Made by a program: the position numbers and the translations under genes
From: an uncultured Bacteroidota bacterium
GTDB lineage: Bacteria > Bacteroidota > Bacteroidia > NS11-12g > UBA9320
Length of the DNA stretch: 64,000 bases
Assembly: GCA_937124965.1 (NCBI GenBank)
Contig: CAKZLB010000036.1
Span: 1-64,000, forward strand
Direction: 5' to 3'
Part shown: in pieces, positions 1 through 7,731 of the stretch
Position numbering within the stretch: the stretch's first letter is position 1
Layout of the letters: each line of letters opens with the position of its first letter
Notes under the pieces: model-generated
What the model was told of the DNA's origin: nothing
Databases searched by the model: none
What the model saw: only the letters and a program-made list of their open reading frames with translations

Positions 1-797
1 CATTATGGTATCTCGCAATTGGAGTAGCTACCATGGCCCTAACTCACATGACCTTTAGTATTGAAGTCATGGCTTGGCTTTCAAGTGTTCCATTTTTAAT
101 TTATCTAAGCATCACAAAAGGCTGGAAATCGCGACTAACTTTTTTTCTCGCATTGGTTTTAGCTTGGTTTTTTGTTGAAACGAGGATTATTAGCAATTCA
201 ATTCCACTGATGCTGATTATTCTGTATTCGATTCCAATTAGTTTATTTATGTTGTATGGAGCAACTGGTCAGCACGACAAGCTATTTGAATGGGTGAAAA
301 AAGCCATTAAGCAAGCTTCCCCACTCCCACTACTTCGATACTCCGACCCAGCAGTTACGAACGATCCAGGGTCTGAACAGTATCATCAACAGCTGTTTAC
401 CGAGGATGTGTTCACAACCAAAACGAAAGACAAACCGAAAAAAGCCTTGCTAGATACTGATGCTGCTGACCATTACAAAGAAAAGTTGTTGAATCATCTT
501 AAAACGGACAAACCACATTTAAACCCAGGACTTACGTTACGTTCACTAGCGGATCAACTGGGCATGAACGCCAACCAACTTTCGTGGTTGTTAAATGATG
601 GTTTTGGCAAAAACTTCAATGAATTCATCAATTATTATCGAGTGGAAGCGTTTAAAAAATTAGCTGTTCAGCCTGATAACTCCAATCTTACCCTTTTGGC
701 AATTGCTTACGATTCTGGTTTTAACTCTAAAACGGTATTCAACACCTATTTCAAAAAGGAAACAGGTAAAACCCCAAAGGAGTTTCTAAGAGGCTGA
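1..797 (+). CDS. AraC-family regulator with membrane N-terminus (5' end outside window)
   Basis: The reading frame is open to the left edge (it already reads LWYLAIGVAT before the first ATG at 33), so the gene is cut by the window. Counting from ATG 33, residues 13-28, 35-53 and 57-76 are hydrophobic and look like the last membrane spans of a sensor domain. A charged linker follows (about 80-150). Residues 165-254 form an AraC-type DNA-binding domain with two helix-turn-helix units, the first around LTLRSLADQLGMNANQLSW and the second around LLAIAYDSGFNSKTVFNTYF, ending in the usual KKETGKTPKEFL. The family is known in Bacteroidota as membrane-anchored one-component regulators; ligand and targets cannot be told. 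No target promoter is visible. Confidence 0.85.
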   Translation, partial: LWYLAIGVATMALTHMTFSIEVMAWLSSVPFLIYLSITKGWKSRLTFFLALVLAWFFVETRIISNSIPLMLIILYSIPISLFMLYGATGQHDKLFEWVKKAIKQASPLPLLRYSDPAVTNDPGSEQYHQQLFTEDVFTTKTKDKPKKALLDTDAADHYKEKLLNHLKTDKPHLNPGLTLRSLADQLGMNANQLSWLLNDGFGKNFNEFINYYRVEAFKKLAVQPDNSNLTLLAIAYDSGFNSKTVFNTYFKKETGKTPKEFLRG

Positions 798-1166
798 CAG
801 CGGCATTGACTGGATCTTCCGATAGCGTAGATTGCCTATAACACCAAATAACGCAGGCGATGTATATTTTTGAGTGACTTTGAGGTCTCTAACCCAAATT
901 ATGCATCACTAAATTTATTTTAGAAATATTTGTTTTCGGGTTTATATATAGCCAAACAAATCCACAATTTATCATTTCACTAGTTGTAGTGATTTCCCCC
1001 ATCGTTGTTTTTTGTACCTTGCACCAATAAGCTAACTGCCTGTTCGGATTAAACCAAGGTTTCGTTTGACTATTGAATGATTGGGTAATGATGGTAGGAT
1101 TTGGCGGATAACAAATAGTTGTGTTTAATTAAAAAAAACAGCATTTAATTATTAATAGAAAATATT
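798..1166. other. Intergenic gap before the TIR gene
   Basis: No convincing ORF or RNA gene is seen in these 369 bases. The last 60 bases are very AT-rich. A GTTGTGTTTAAT stretch near 1124 resembles the GTCTTGTCATTAAT that follows the attC-like palindrome at 1897-2027, so it could be the left boundary of the same cassette. That is inference from a short match. Confidence 0.4.
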
Positions 1167-1883
1167 ATGGCAAGATGTACAGCACCATATAAAGGACATA
1201 GGACAGCCAGCGGAAGGGCAAATTGTCCTGCTTGCGGAGGACGTGGCGGTTATAGCTCCTATTCATATACCTCGCCTTACTCGTCCTACGGAAGTAATTA
1301 TAGAAGTGGAAGTTCAAGTGGTAGAAGTTCAAGTGGTGGAAGCTCGAGAAGTAAAAAAGCAAGTTGGTCAAGCCCTACATCTAGTGTTTACTACACGCCA
1401 GCTGAAATTCGGACACTAACACCAATTCGAGAAAATGTTGAAAAACGTGCGGTCATTCCTGATCTTCGTGACGTTTTCCTATGTCACGCTTGGGACGACC
1501 GAAAACACTCAGCGAAGGAATTACATGATTTACTCGAAGCTAACGGAGTGTCAGTTTGGTTTAGTGAAAAAGATGTTTTGTTAGGCTCTTCCTTATTACG
1601 AGAAATTGATAAGGGGTTAGCTAACTCAAGAGTTGGAATTGTTTTAGTCACTCCAAATTTTATTGACCGAGTAAGAAACGAAGGGATCGCTGAAAAAGAA
1701 CTTTCGGCTCTGTTAGCACGCGATTTACTTGTTCCAATTGTGCACGACACCACTTTTGAAAGACTTCGTGAAGTAAGCCCTTTACTCGGCTCAAGAAGCG
1801 GGCTTGACACGAATGAAGAGTCAATGAATAAAGTGGTATTGAAATTAGCGGAGTTAGTTAAAGTGGAAGAAACAGCAGTTTAA
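1167..1883 (+). CDS. TIR-domain protein with N-terminal zinc-knuckle-like motif
   Basis: 238 residues in three parts. Residues 1-24 carry C4, H11, C20 and C23 in a CxAPxxGH...CPAC arrangement that looks like a small zinc site. Residues 25-75 are a Ser/Gly/Tyr-rich linker. Residues 101 to about 230 are a TIR domain starting RDVFLCHAWDD, with VWFSEKDV carrying the candidate catalytic glutamate E134 and the conserved GIVLVTPNF strand. Bacterial TIR domains commonly cleave NAD+ or make cyclic-ADP-ribose-type signals in anti-phage defence; whether this one does is inference. ATG 1167 is the only good start. There is no SIR2 or SLOG gene beside it, so it is not a standard Thoeris pair. The next gene encodes a nuclease-like protein, separated by an attC-like palindrome. 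Confidence 0.85.
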   Translation: MARCTAPYKGHRTASGRANCPACGGRGGYSSYSYTSPYSSYGSNYRSGSSSGRSSSGGSSRSKKASWSSPTSSVYYTPAEIRTLTPIRENVEKRAVIPDLRDVFLCHAWDDRKHSAKELHDLLEANGVSVWFSEKDVLLGSSLLREIDKGLANSRVGIVLVTPNFIDRVRNEGIAEKELSALLARDLLVPIVHDTTFERLREVSPLLGSRSGLDTNEESMNKVVLKLAELVKVEETAV

Positions 1884-1896
1884 AAATAGAAAACTA

Positions 1897-2027
1897 CACA
1901 TAACAACGCATATAGCATATGGCGGGTGAACGGTTGTCAGCAAGGTTTTCGCTCCGTAGCTAACTTTGGTTTCGGTGGACAGGTAAGTGGTTCGAAACCG
2001 CCTCAAGCCATATGCAAAACGTCTTGT
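1897..2027. repeat. attC-like imperfect palindrome
   Basis: The outer arms GCATATGGC (1915-1923) and GCCATATGC (2007-2015) are exact complements. Next to them GGCGG (1921-1925) pairs with CCGCC (1998-2002), with an unpaired spacer on the right arm. An inner pair, GGTTTCG (1968-1974) with CGAAACC (1993-1999), can form an alternative hairpin. The left end has TAACAAC and the right end AAAACGTC, recalling the outer core sites of integron attC elements. It sits between two possible defence genes. No integrase is in the window, so the assignment is tentative. Confidence 0.45.
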
Positions 2028-2046
2028 CATTAATAAAAAGAAACTT

Positions 2047-4266
2047 ATGATTATAGATGAAACTGCGCTCCGCGTTATAATGAACAGAATGCCAGATGGA
2101 TTTGTATTCGAACAATTCGCCCATAAAATACTTTCAATTGTCCTGGGAGATGAATTCATTCCAGTTGGTGGAAGTGGAGATCAAGGAATTGATGGGTTTC
2201 AATTTATTTATCAGCGAAAAAATCGCTCAAAACTCATTTATCAAATGTCCACTGAAGAAGTTCATTGGAAGCAAAAGAAAAGCAAGATAACTGACACTAT
2301 CACCAAATTAGACAACAACAAAATTGAATACAACAAGCTTTACTTTGTTACTAATCGAAAGGTTGAAAGAAAGGACTCTATTCAGGAAGATCTGTTTAAG
2401 CTACATAAGAAAGATGTACTCATTTATGACCAAGAATGGTTTGTAACTCAGGTACTATCTGATACATCTTGTGCGGATGTTTATAGGAGTTTTCTTGAAA
2501 CTTACGTACACGAATACAATAAACCAGGCAAACTGATTGAGGTTGCAGATTTCTCTGGTGACCCAAGACTATACACGTTTCTTCGTCACCAAGTAGATGA
2601 GGGAGGTAATGAAGCAATTGAGGAAAATATACTCGATGGTCTCATATTATATTCACTTGAGGGAACAGGGAGCGAAATAGGAATATTCAAGAATAAAGAG
2701 GAAGTCATTGAGTCCATTCAAAATTTCACAAAGTTTCAAGTTAAAGATTTCAATAATAAAGTTGAACTAAGACTGACTGCATTATCTTCTAAAACCACAA
2801 ACAAAATAAAGCACCATACAAAAGAAGACTACTATTGTTTACCATACGAGACAAGAATAGCTCTTGCGGAGAGAGATGTTAAAGACTTAGAACTTCAAGA
2901 GTCTTTTAAAGAAGAATCTTTGTCAATAATTAAGACGAATCTCACTATTGTTGATACAAGAGTGCAAAACGTCTATGAATTATTCGAAGAAATTCTGCAT
3001 AACATATATTATAGACAGGGGCTAGAGTTTTCTGAGTTTATTCTCAATCATAATGATAAAGATGTCGTTGACCAGTCTCTTCAAACAATTGTATTTAGTG
3101 TCGTTGATGATTCTAGTGTTGTTATAGAGAATCGTGGTGCGGTTAAAAAAGCATTACTCCTTTCATTAAGAGAGATTGCTTATAATGGTTCGGAAAATCA
3201 AAGAGAATACCTACGGAGAATGTCAAAAACGTACATGATGGTATTCTTGACTCAGAATGATCCAAAAATTTCAATGTTTTTCAAGTCTCTTGCTAACAAG
3301 CTTGAAGTTTATGTAGGAACGTCAATCATTGTTCCTGCTTTGTCAGAATTATTCTTAAATGGTGAAAATAAGCGCTATTGGAATTTACTACTCGGAGCAC
3401 GAGCTGCTGGAGTAAGTTTAAAAATTAATGAATACATAGTTGACGAGCTTGTAAGCCATATCCGAGGAATTGATAATACCTATAAAAGCCTATACCAACA
3501 TTGTGAGTCAGATTATCTGCAAGATGACATAACATTCCTTTATGTTGAAGAAATTCTTTTAAGATCATACTTCTATGCTAGACTTAGAGGTCGAATTACC
3601 GATTTTAATGGTTTTCTGATGAAGTTTGCAAATCCTAACCTGAGTACTTTGCGTAGCGATATAATTCAATTTCTAAAAGACGTTTTGGGTATTGAATATG
3701 TCACTCTAGCATCTCAAAATGTTTCTCTTGATGCTAAGGAAGTTCAGAAACTTGTTGAGCACCTTAAATCAAAAAAACAATCTGAAAAGCGAGCGGAAGT
3801 AGATGCTAAGTTAATTCTACACCTATACAAACTAAGAGAAATAAACAACGAAACAGCAAGTGCTGGAATCTTTGGCTACAAGACGTGGTGGCTTTCTCAA
3901 GACATAAATACTTTCAGATCTGTTAAGGAAGTATTTGGTGACAAATATGATGTAAGCTGCTACATGAGAGCTGATTTTATGTACAAATACATTTCTCTCT
4001 CTCCCAAAAAAGAGGATATTGACACGCTTTATAAGAAGTGCTTCCCTAACCTTCTTGGTGTGAATCTAAGTTATCACCTTCCTCAAGGTGTTAGTGAATT
4101 TGTAAGTCAAATGGTAACAGAGCACAAGGAAACAGATCCCACTGTAGTAAAGCGAACACTTAAGAATTTAACTGAAAAAATTATGTCCTCTTCTGAGCCA
4201 ATCGGTGCAAAAGAATTGAAGTCCTATTTTGAAGATGAACTTGATAAAATCAAAACGAACACATAA
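2047..4266 (+). CDS. Large protein with Mrr-like (PD-(D/E)XK) N-terminal domain
   Basis: 739 residues from ATG 2047. An upstream in-frame ATG at 1987 lies inside the palindrome and is not preferred. Residues 15-110 resemble Mrr-type restriction endonuclease domains: E22 in the first helix, then VGGSGDQGIDGF with D45 and D49. The usual QxK is here Q66-M67-S68 (IYQMST), so the catalytic lysine is either lost or replaced by one farther on (K75 is a candidate). Residues after about 150 are not recognised. A stretch near 420-560 (GTSIIVPALSELFL and, later, a TWWLSQD motif) faintly recalls PIN-like nucleases; this is a guess. It follows the TIR gene on the same strand and may be the second half of a defence pair. 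Substrate and activation are unknown. Confidence 0.6.
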   Translation: MIIDETALRVIMNRMPDGFVFEQFAHKILSIVLGDEFIPVGGSGDQGIDGFQFIYQRKNRSKLIYQMSTEEVHWKQKKSKITDTITKLDNNKIEYNKLYFVTNRKVERKDSIQEDLFKLHKKDVLIYDQEWFVTQVLSDTSCADVYRSFLETYVHEYNKPGKLIEVADFSGDPRLYTFLRHQVDEGGNEAIEENILDGLILYSLEGTGSEIGIFKNKEEVIESIQNFTKFQVKDFNNKVELRLTALSSKTTNKIKHHTKEDYYCLPYETRIALAERDVKDLELQESFKEESLSIIKTNLTIVDTRVQNVYELFEEILHNIYYRQGLEFSEFILNHNDKDVVDQSLQTIVFSVVDDSSVVIENRGAVKKALLLSLREIAYNGSENQREYLRRMSKTYMMVFLTQNDPKISMFFKSLANKLEVYVGTSIIVPALSELFLNGENKRYWNLLLGARAAGVSLKINEYIVDELVSHIRGIDNTYKSLYQHCESDYLQDDITFLYVEEILLRSYFYARLRGRITDFNGFLMKFANPNLSTLRSDIIQFLKDVLGIEYVTLASQNVSLDAKEVQKLVEHLKSKKQSEKRAEVDAKLILHLYKLREINNETASAGIFGYKTWWLSQDINTFRSVKEVFGDKYDVSCYMRADFMYKYISLSPKKEDIDTLYKKCFPNLLGVNLSYHLPQGVSEFVSQMVTEHKETDPTVVKRTLKNLTEKIMSSSEPIGAKELKSYFEDELDKIKTNT

Positions 4267-4288
4267 AAAACTAAAACAACAAACACCT

Positions 4289-5314
4289 ATGGCAAACCGT
4301 AAACAAATTACATTCGCAAATTGCAACCTGTTCAACCTGCAACTACCAAACAAACCAATGTACAATGGTAGCAAATGGACAAAAAAACAGTACGACAAGA
4401 AAATTGATTGGACTGTAAAAATTATCTCAGCGTTGAATGCCGACGTAATTGGATTTCAAGAGCTGTGGCATGCCGACGCATTAACAGAGGTGTTTACCAA
4501 AGCCGGTTTATTGGATGACTACGTTTTAATGACAGAACCCGCAAACGGCTCTAAAATCATCTGTGCAGCGGCAGTTAAAAAAACGTTGTCGCCAGGAACT
4601 CCCAGTTGGATGACGAAATTCCCGGACAAATTTAAATTAGAAAGTAAGGGTGGTGACAATCAAACTCCAAACATTCAAGTCAATATCGACAGTTATTCTC
4701 GTCCTGTTTTGCGGTTTACGGTTACACCTCGCAAGAACCAAACAATCAATGTTTGTGTATGTCACTTTAAATCGAAGGCACCAACCCAGCTCTGGAAAAA
4801 TAAGTGGTACAAAGAAGATAAAAAAACCTACGCTCCACATGCCGAGGGAATTGGCTCTGCACTTTCAACGATTCGACGTACAGCAGAAGCTGCTGCATTG
4901 AGAATGACATTGGTGGATGAACTTAAAGGTACCGATACCTCAATGGTGGTATTAGGAGATCTAAACGATGCACAGCTAAGTAACACGTTGAATGTTTTAA
5001 CAGGTCAACCCACTTATTTAACCGTTTTATCAAAAGGTGGAAGCGACACAGATTTGTACACGGTTGCAACGCTTCAAGAATATCGTAGTTTAAGAGATGT
5101 ATACTACACACACATTCACCAAAATATCAAAGAGTCTTTAGACCATATTTTAGTTTCACAAGAGTTTTACGACAATAGTAAAAAACGTATTTGGGCTTTC
5201 GCTGGAATGGATATTTTGAATGACCATCTTCACACGGATGACCACAAAGAAGATGGCTCATCAGATCACGGCATTGTGAAGGTGACATTTAAATACAAAC
5301 CAGAAAAGAAATAA
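4289..5314 (+). CDS. Endonuclease/exonuclease/phosphatase (EEP) family protein
   Basis: 341 residues from ATG 4289; the in-frame ATG at 4229 overlaps the previous gene and gives an unrelated basic tail. The EEP fold is indicated by the N-terminal strand with asparagines (FANCNLFNL, residues 9-15), DVIGFQELW with metal-binding E58, a central strand with cysteines and histidine (NVCVCHFKSKAP), VVLGDLNDAQLS (catalytic Asp and Asn) and the C-terminal SSDHGIVKV (SDH motif). The family includes nucleases and sugar or lipid phosphodiesterases. No signal peptide is seen, so a cytoplasmic enzyme is likely. It begins 22 bases after the nuclease-like gene and may share its transcript. The substrate cannot be predicted. 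Confidence 0.85.
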   Translation: MANRKQITFANCNLFNLQLPNKPMYNGSKWTKKQYDKKIDWTVKIISALNADVIGFQELWHADALTEVFTKAGLLDDYVLMTEPANGSKIICAAAVKKTLSPGTPSWMTKFPDKFKLESKGGDNQTPNIQVNIDSYSRPVLRFTVTPRKNQTINVCVCHFKSKAPTQLWKNKWYKEDKKTYAPHAEGIGSALSTIRRTAEAAALRMTLVDELKGTDTSMVVLGDLNDAQLSNTLNVLTGQPTYLTVLSKGGSDTDLYTVATLQEYRSLRDVYYTHIHQNIKESLDHILVSQEFYDNSKKRIWAFAGMDILNDHLHTDDHKEDGSSDHGIVKVTFKYKPEKK

Positions 5315-5422
5315 GAAGTAATACATACTCACACCTCAATGGCACTTATAAAAGTACAATAAACGTATAATCTAGGGCATACCTACTCAGATTGACTTTA
5401 AACTTCGCAGGATATTATTTCT

Positions 5423-5596
5423 ATGCAAAATCTCTCAATCAGAGCAATAGGCAGTCGGTTATTGGGGGCCCGCGCTTCGCATCGTTGCTTGATCTTTTGG
5501 TTCCCACCTTTAAGCGTTGGCAAGACTAGAATACAGGTGCTTAAGTCATTGCAAGTGCAATTAGTGGTTGTAATTAAGCGGATAAGTATATTTTGA
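5423..5596 (+). pseudogene. Truncated copy of the 5' end of the DMP19 gene at 7120
   Basis: Bases 5387-5457 align without gaps to 7084-7154, covering the upstream leader and the first codons of the DMP19-family gene. Both read AACTTCGCAGGATA, then the same ATGCAAAATCTCTC start. The products begin MQNLSIRAIGSRLLGARA here and MQNLSNRAIISRLYSAAN there. Similarity then stops and the frame runs through unrelated codons to TGA at 5596, 57 codons in all. This is a broken duplicate. The rest of the gap 5315-5658 shows no other gene; it includes a GC-richer patch near 5465-5485. Confidence 0.7.
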
Positions 5597-5658
5597 CTAA
5601 TTTCCCAACACTTGATATAGCAACTCCAACATAAATCCAAAGAAAAGAAACCAATCCA

Positions 5659-6174
5659 ATGTACTATAAAACACTCTTACTCCTCGTCCTCTTCACCCCA
5701 ACAACCAGCCTGTTCGGACAAACGTATAGCGATACGATTAATCTTGAAGCATATAACGCTAAGCTTTCTTATGTGGAATATGTTATGGACGATGCAACCA
5801 TCTTACTTAAGAAAGATAGCATTAACGTTTATTTAAAAGCGTTGGAATTTGACTCTAGTACCTATCCTCAAGCTGATTCCGTACAAAAAATATTGTTAAA
5901 GCAATTGGCAGGGAAAGAACACATTGTTATCAATCACGACTCAGACATTAGCTTTATGTTAGTCTGGCAATATGTTAAAGCAAAAATTTTAGTCGGTGAA
6001 TTTGCCCTACGACATAAAGGAAAATATCTAACCACGATTCAAAAGTCCGAAGAAATTGATTGGGCAGACTTTGGTGATGGGATGTCTGGCGGAGGTTCAA
6101 CCATTTATAACTATTGGATTCCAGTCGAAAATGATGAAAAAGTCTCACAAATACTTATCTTTTCATTCGAATAA
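5659..6174 (+). CDS. Hypothetical exported protein
   Basis: 171 residues. A signal peptide is visible (MYYKTLLLLVLFTPTTSLFGQ), so the protein is exported. The mature part is mixed charged and aromatic with no domain I recognise; a glycine-rich GDGMSGGGS turn lies near residues 145-153. It precedes another exported protein by 24 bases on the same strand, so the two probably share a transcript. Function unknown. Confidence 0.7.
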   Translation: MYYKTLLLLVLFTPTTSLFGQTYSDTINLEAYNAKLSYVEYVMDDATILLKKDSINVYLKALEFDSSTYPQADSVQKILLKQLAGKEHIVINHDSDISFMLVWQYVKAKILVGEFALRHKGKYLTTIQKSEEIDWADFGDGMSGGGSTIYNYWIPVENDEKVSQILIFSFE

Positions 6175-6198
6175 ATTAACACCTAAAAACATATCACT

Positions 6199-6927
6199 AT
6201 GAAATACCTCTTTTTTACCATTGGACTGCTTTGTTTCAATGTACTAAGCGCTCAAGACACATTAAAACTATCTGTAACCAATGCAGAACCAAGAATTGGT
6301 GAGAAAATTCAACTATCATTTTCGTTTGAGTTCTTTTCAGATGACCTTAAAAGTCAGCTAAATGATGGAATCGAAATGACATCGTCCATGCATGTCTACG
6401 GAATGCAAAATGATAAATTCACTCGTTCACTTGAGTTTACTAAAACAGGAAAACACACCATTGGTCCGTTTACTTTCGATTTTAATGGAAAGACAATTGT
6501 CACAGATTCCATTGTTGTCAACGTAGCAGAAAAGTTACCGTTCAAAGAAGGCGTTTGGATTAGACTAATTTCGGATCAAGAAGGTAATAAGTTTTTGATC
6601 GTTGAACAGCAAATTCAGAATAAATCTGACGTTTCAAAAAGCAAAAATGGATTTTCACAAACCGTAGGTGGAAAGCTTGATGACAAGGCTGAATTTGTTG
6701 AAATAATGGACGTATCAGAACCAACAATAAAAATCAGCTTTAGACTGGGGAATGTCAATACGCGAATGAATGACGAAGATATGCTTGCTCCTGGTTTCAC
6801 TTATTCTTTGAAGAAGTATGTCGTTACGTTGGATGAGGACTATGATGGAGACTTTACCCTAACAAAGAAGCATCTAAAAAACCTTCCGAAGAAAACTCCT
6901 TTTACTGAAATTGAGATAACGAATTAG
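6199..6927 (+). CDS. Exported BatD-like beta-sandwich protein
   Basis: 242 residues with a signal peptide (MKYLFFTIGLLCFNVLSAQ). Residues 20-120 show the pattern of an N-terminal BatD/oxygen-tolerance-type beta domain: LSVTNAEPRIGEKIQLSFSF, then FTKTGKHTIGPFTFDFNG and TDSIVVNV. Full BatD proteins are longer and carry membrane spans and repeats; this one has a single domain plus a short alpha/beta tail and no membrane anchor. It may bind a partner in the periplasm or on the outer membrane. The family assignment is by pattern only. It sits 24 bases after another exported protein. Confidence 0.6.
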   Translation: MKYLFFTIGLLCFNVLSAQDTLKLSVTNAEPRIGEKIQLSFSFEFFSDDLKSQLNDGIEMTSSMHVYGMQNDKFTRSLEFTKTGKHTIGPFTFDFNGKTIVTDSIVVNVAEKLPFKEGVWIRLISDQEGNKFLIVEQQIQNKSDVSKSKNGFSQTVGGKLDDKAEFVEIMDVSEPTIKISFRLGNVNTRMNDEDMLAPGFTYSLKKYVVTLDEDYDGDFTLTKKHLKNLPKKTPFTEIEITN

Positions 6928-7119
6928 CCACATTGTTAATACTCTTGTGAGACTTTGACGTTAAGTGATATTAGAAAATCATCGTATAGTATTAGAATTA
7001 AAAAAAACTACTACCTAATTGGAATAGTTTTATTTGACAAAGCCCAAAAGGTTAAATATATCCATAATCCATCGTATTTCGACTCAAATTGATTTATAAC
7101 TTCGCAGGATAATATTTCT

Positions 7120-7599
7120 ATGCAAAATCTCTCGAATAGAGCAATCATAAGCCGTTTATATAGTGCTGCTAATCAGCATTTAGAGGCAGCGAATATTAAC
7201 ATTGATCAATGGTCAAATTGGTATACCAGCGTACAAGATTTGATACTTCCAGAAAAAATGGTCTACGTCATCGTTCACTTAAATAAAGCGGTGACGGAAG
7301 GTGGGTTTGAAGCATTTTACACAAATAATCTTGGCATTTTTGCACCTGAAATTGTACACGCGCTGAACGAAATTCAAGCCACTGAAACTGCAGACATTGT
7401 TGAACGGACATTGCATATCGTAAATCCTGACGGATTGCTAGATGATGCGTTTAAAGAGTTTGTTTTCAACGTTACGTTATCTGAGTCGCAAGTCAAACAA
7501 CTGTATGCCCAAGATGTCCGTTATGACCAACTTCACGGCAATGAGAACTTAGAAGATTTGTTAGGAGACTACCTGAAATCTATGATTTCTTTGGGATAA
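7120..7599 (+). CDS. DMP19-family protein
   Basis: 159 residues, cytoplasmic. The core matches the DMP19 (DUF4375) pattern: a VIVHLNKAVTEGGFEAFYTNN helix with the GGF..F motif, followed by IFAPEIVHALNEIQATETADIVERTL, a helical repeat in which the family normally reads as aged Gly/Ala helices. DMP19 was described as a DNA-mimic regulator in Neisseria, but most members are uncharacterised, so no role is claimed. Its leader and first codons are duplicated at 5387-5457. Confidence 0.75.
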   Translation: MQNLSNRAIISRLYSAANQHLEAANINIDQWSNWYTSVQDLILPEKMVYVIVHLNKAVTEGGFEAFYTNNLGIFAPEIVHALNEIQATETADIVERTLHIVNPDGLLDDAFKEFVFNVTLSESQVKQLYAQDVRYDQLHGNENLEDLLGDYLKSMISLG

Positions 7600-7731
7600 A
7601 AACTCCATGAAATAGTGTACGTTGAAACGAACATTCGTTCAAAGATAAGAGGTTAGTTTTCTAGATGATTCGTGTCGTGAAAGCACTCCGACTATCTAAC
7701 CCAATCCATATTGTTGTAATTTAGCGAATTC

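Noticed and set aside
1985-2005. GGTTCGAAACC as the T-arm of a tRNA
   Set aside because: The loop is too short and there is no acceptor or anticodon arm; the sequence is part of the palindrome's inner hairpin.
1897-2027. A functional integron
   Set aside because: Only one attC-like palindrome is clear, and no integron integrase is in the window; kept as a possible lone cassette site only.
1987-2046. Upstream ATG of the nuclease-like gene as its start
   Set aside because: It lies inside the attC-like palindrome and adds 20 basic residues without protein-like pattern; ATG 2047 fits better.
1167-4266. TIR gene and neighbour as a Thoeris or CBASS system
   Set aside because: The neighbour shows no SIR2, SLOG, cyclase or CD-NTase signature; the pairing with an Mrr-like protein does not fit either system.
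5465-5545. A second attC-like site in the 5315-5658 gap
   Set aside because: AAGCGTTGGCAAGAC looks similar in words, but no complementary arm was found.
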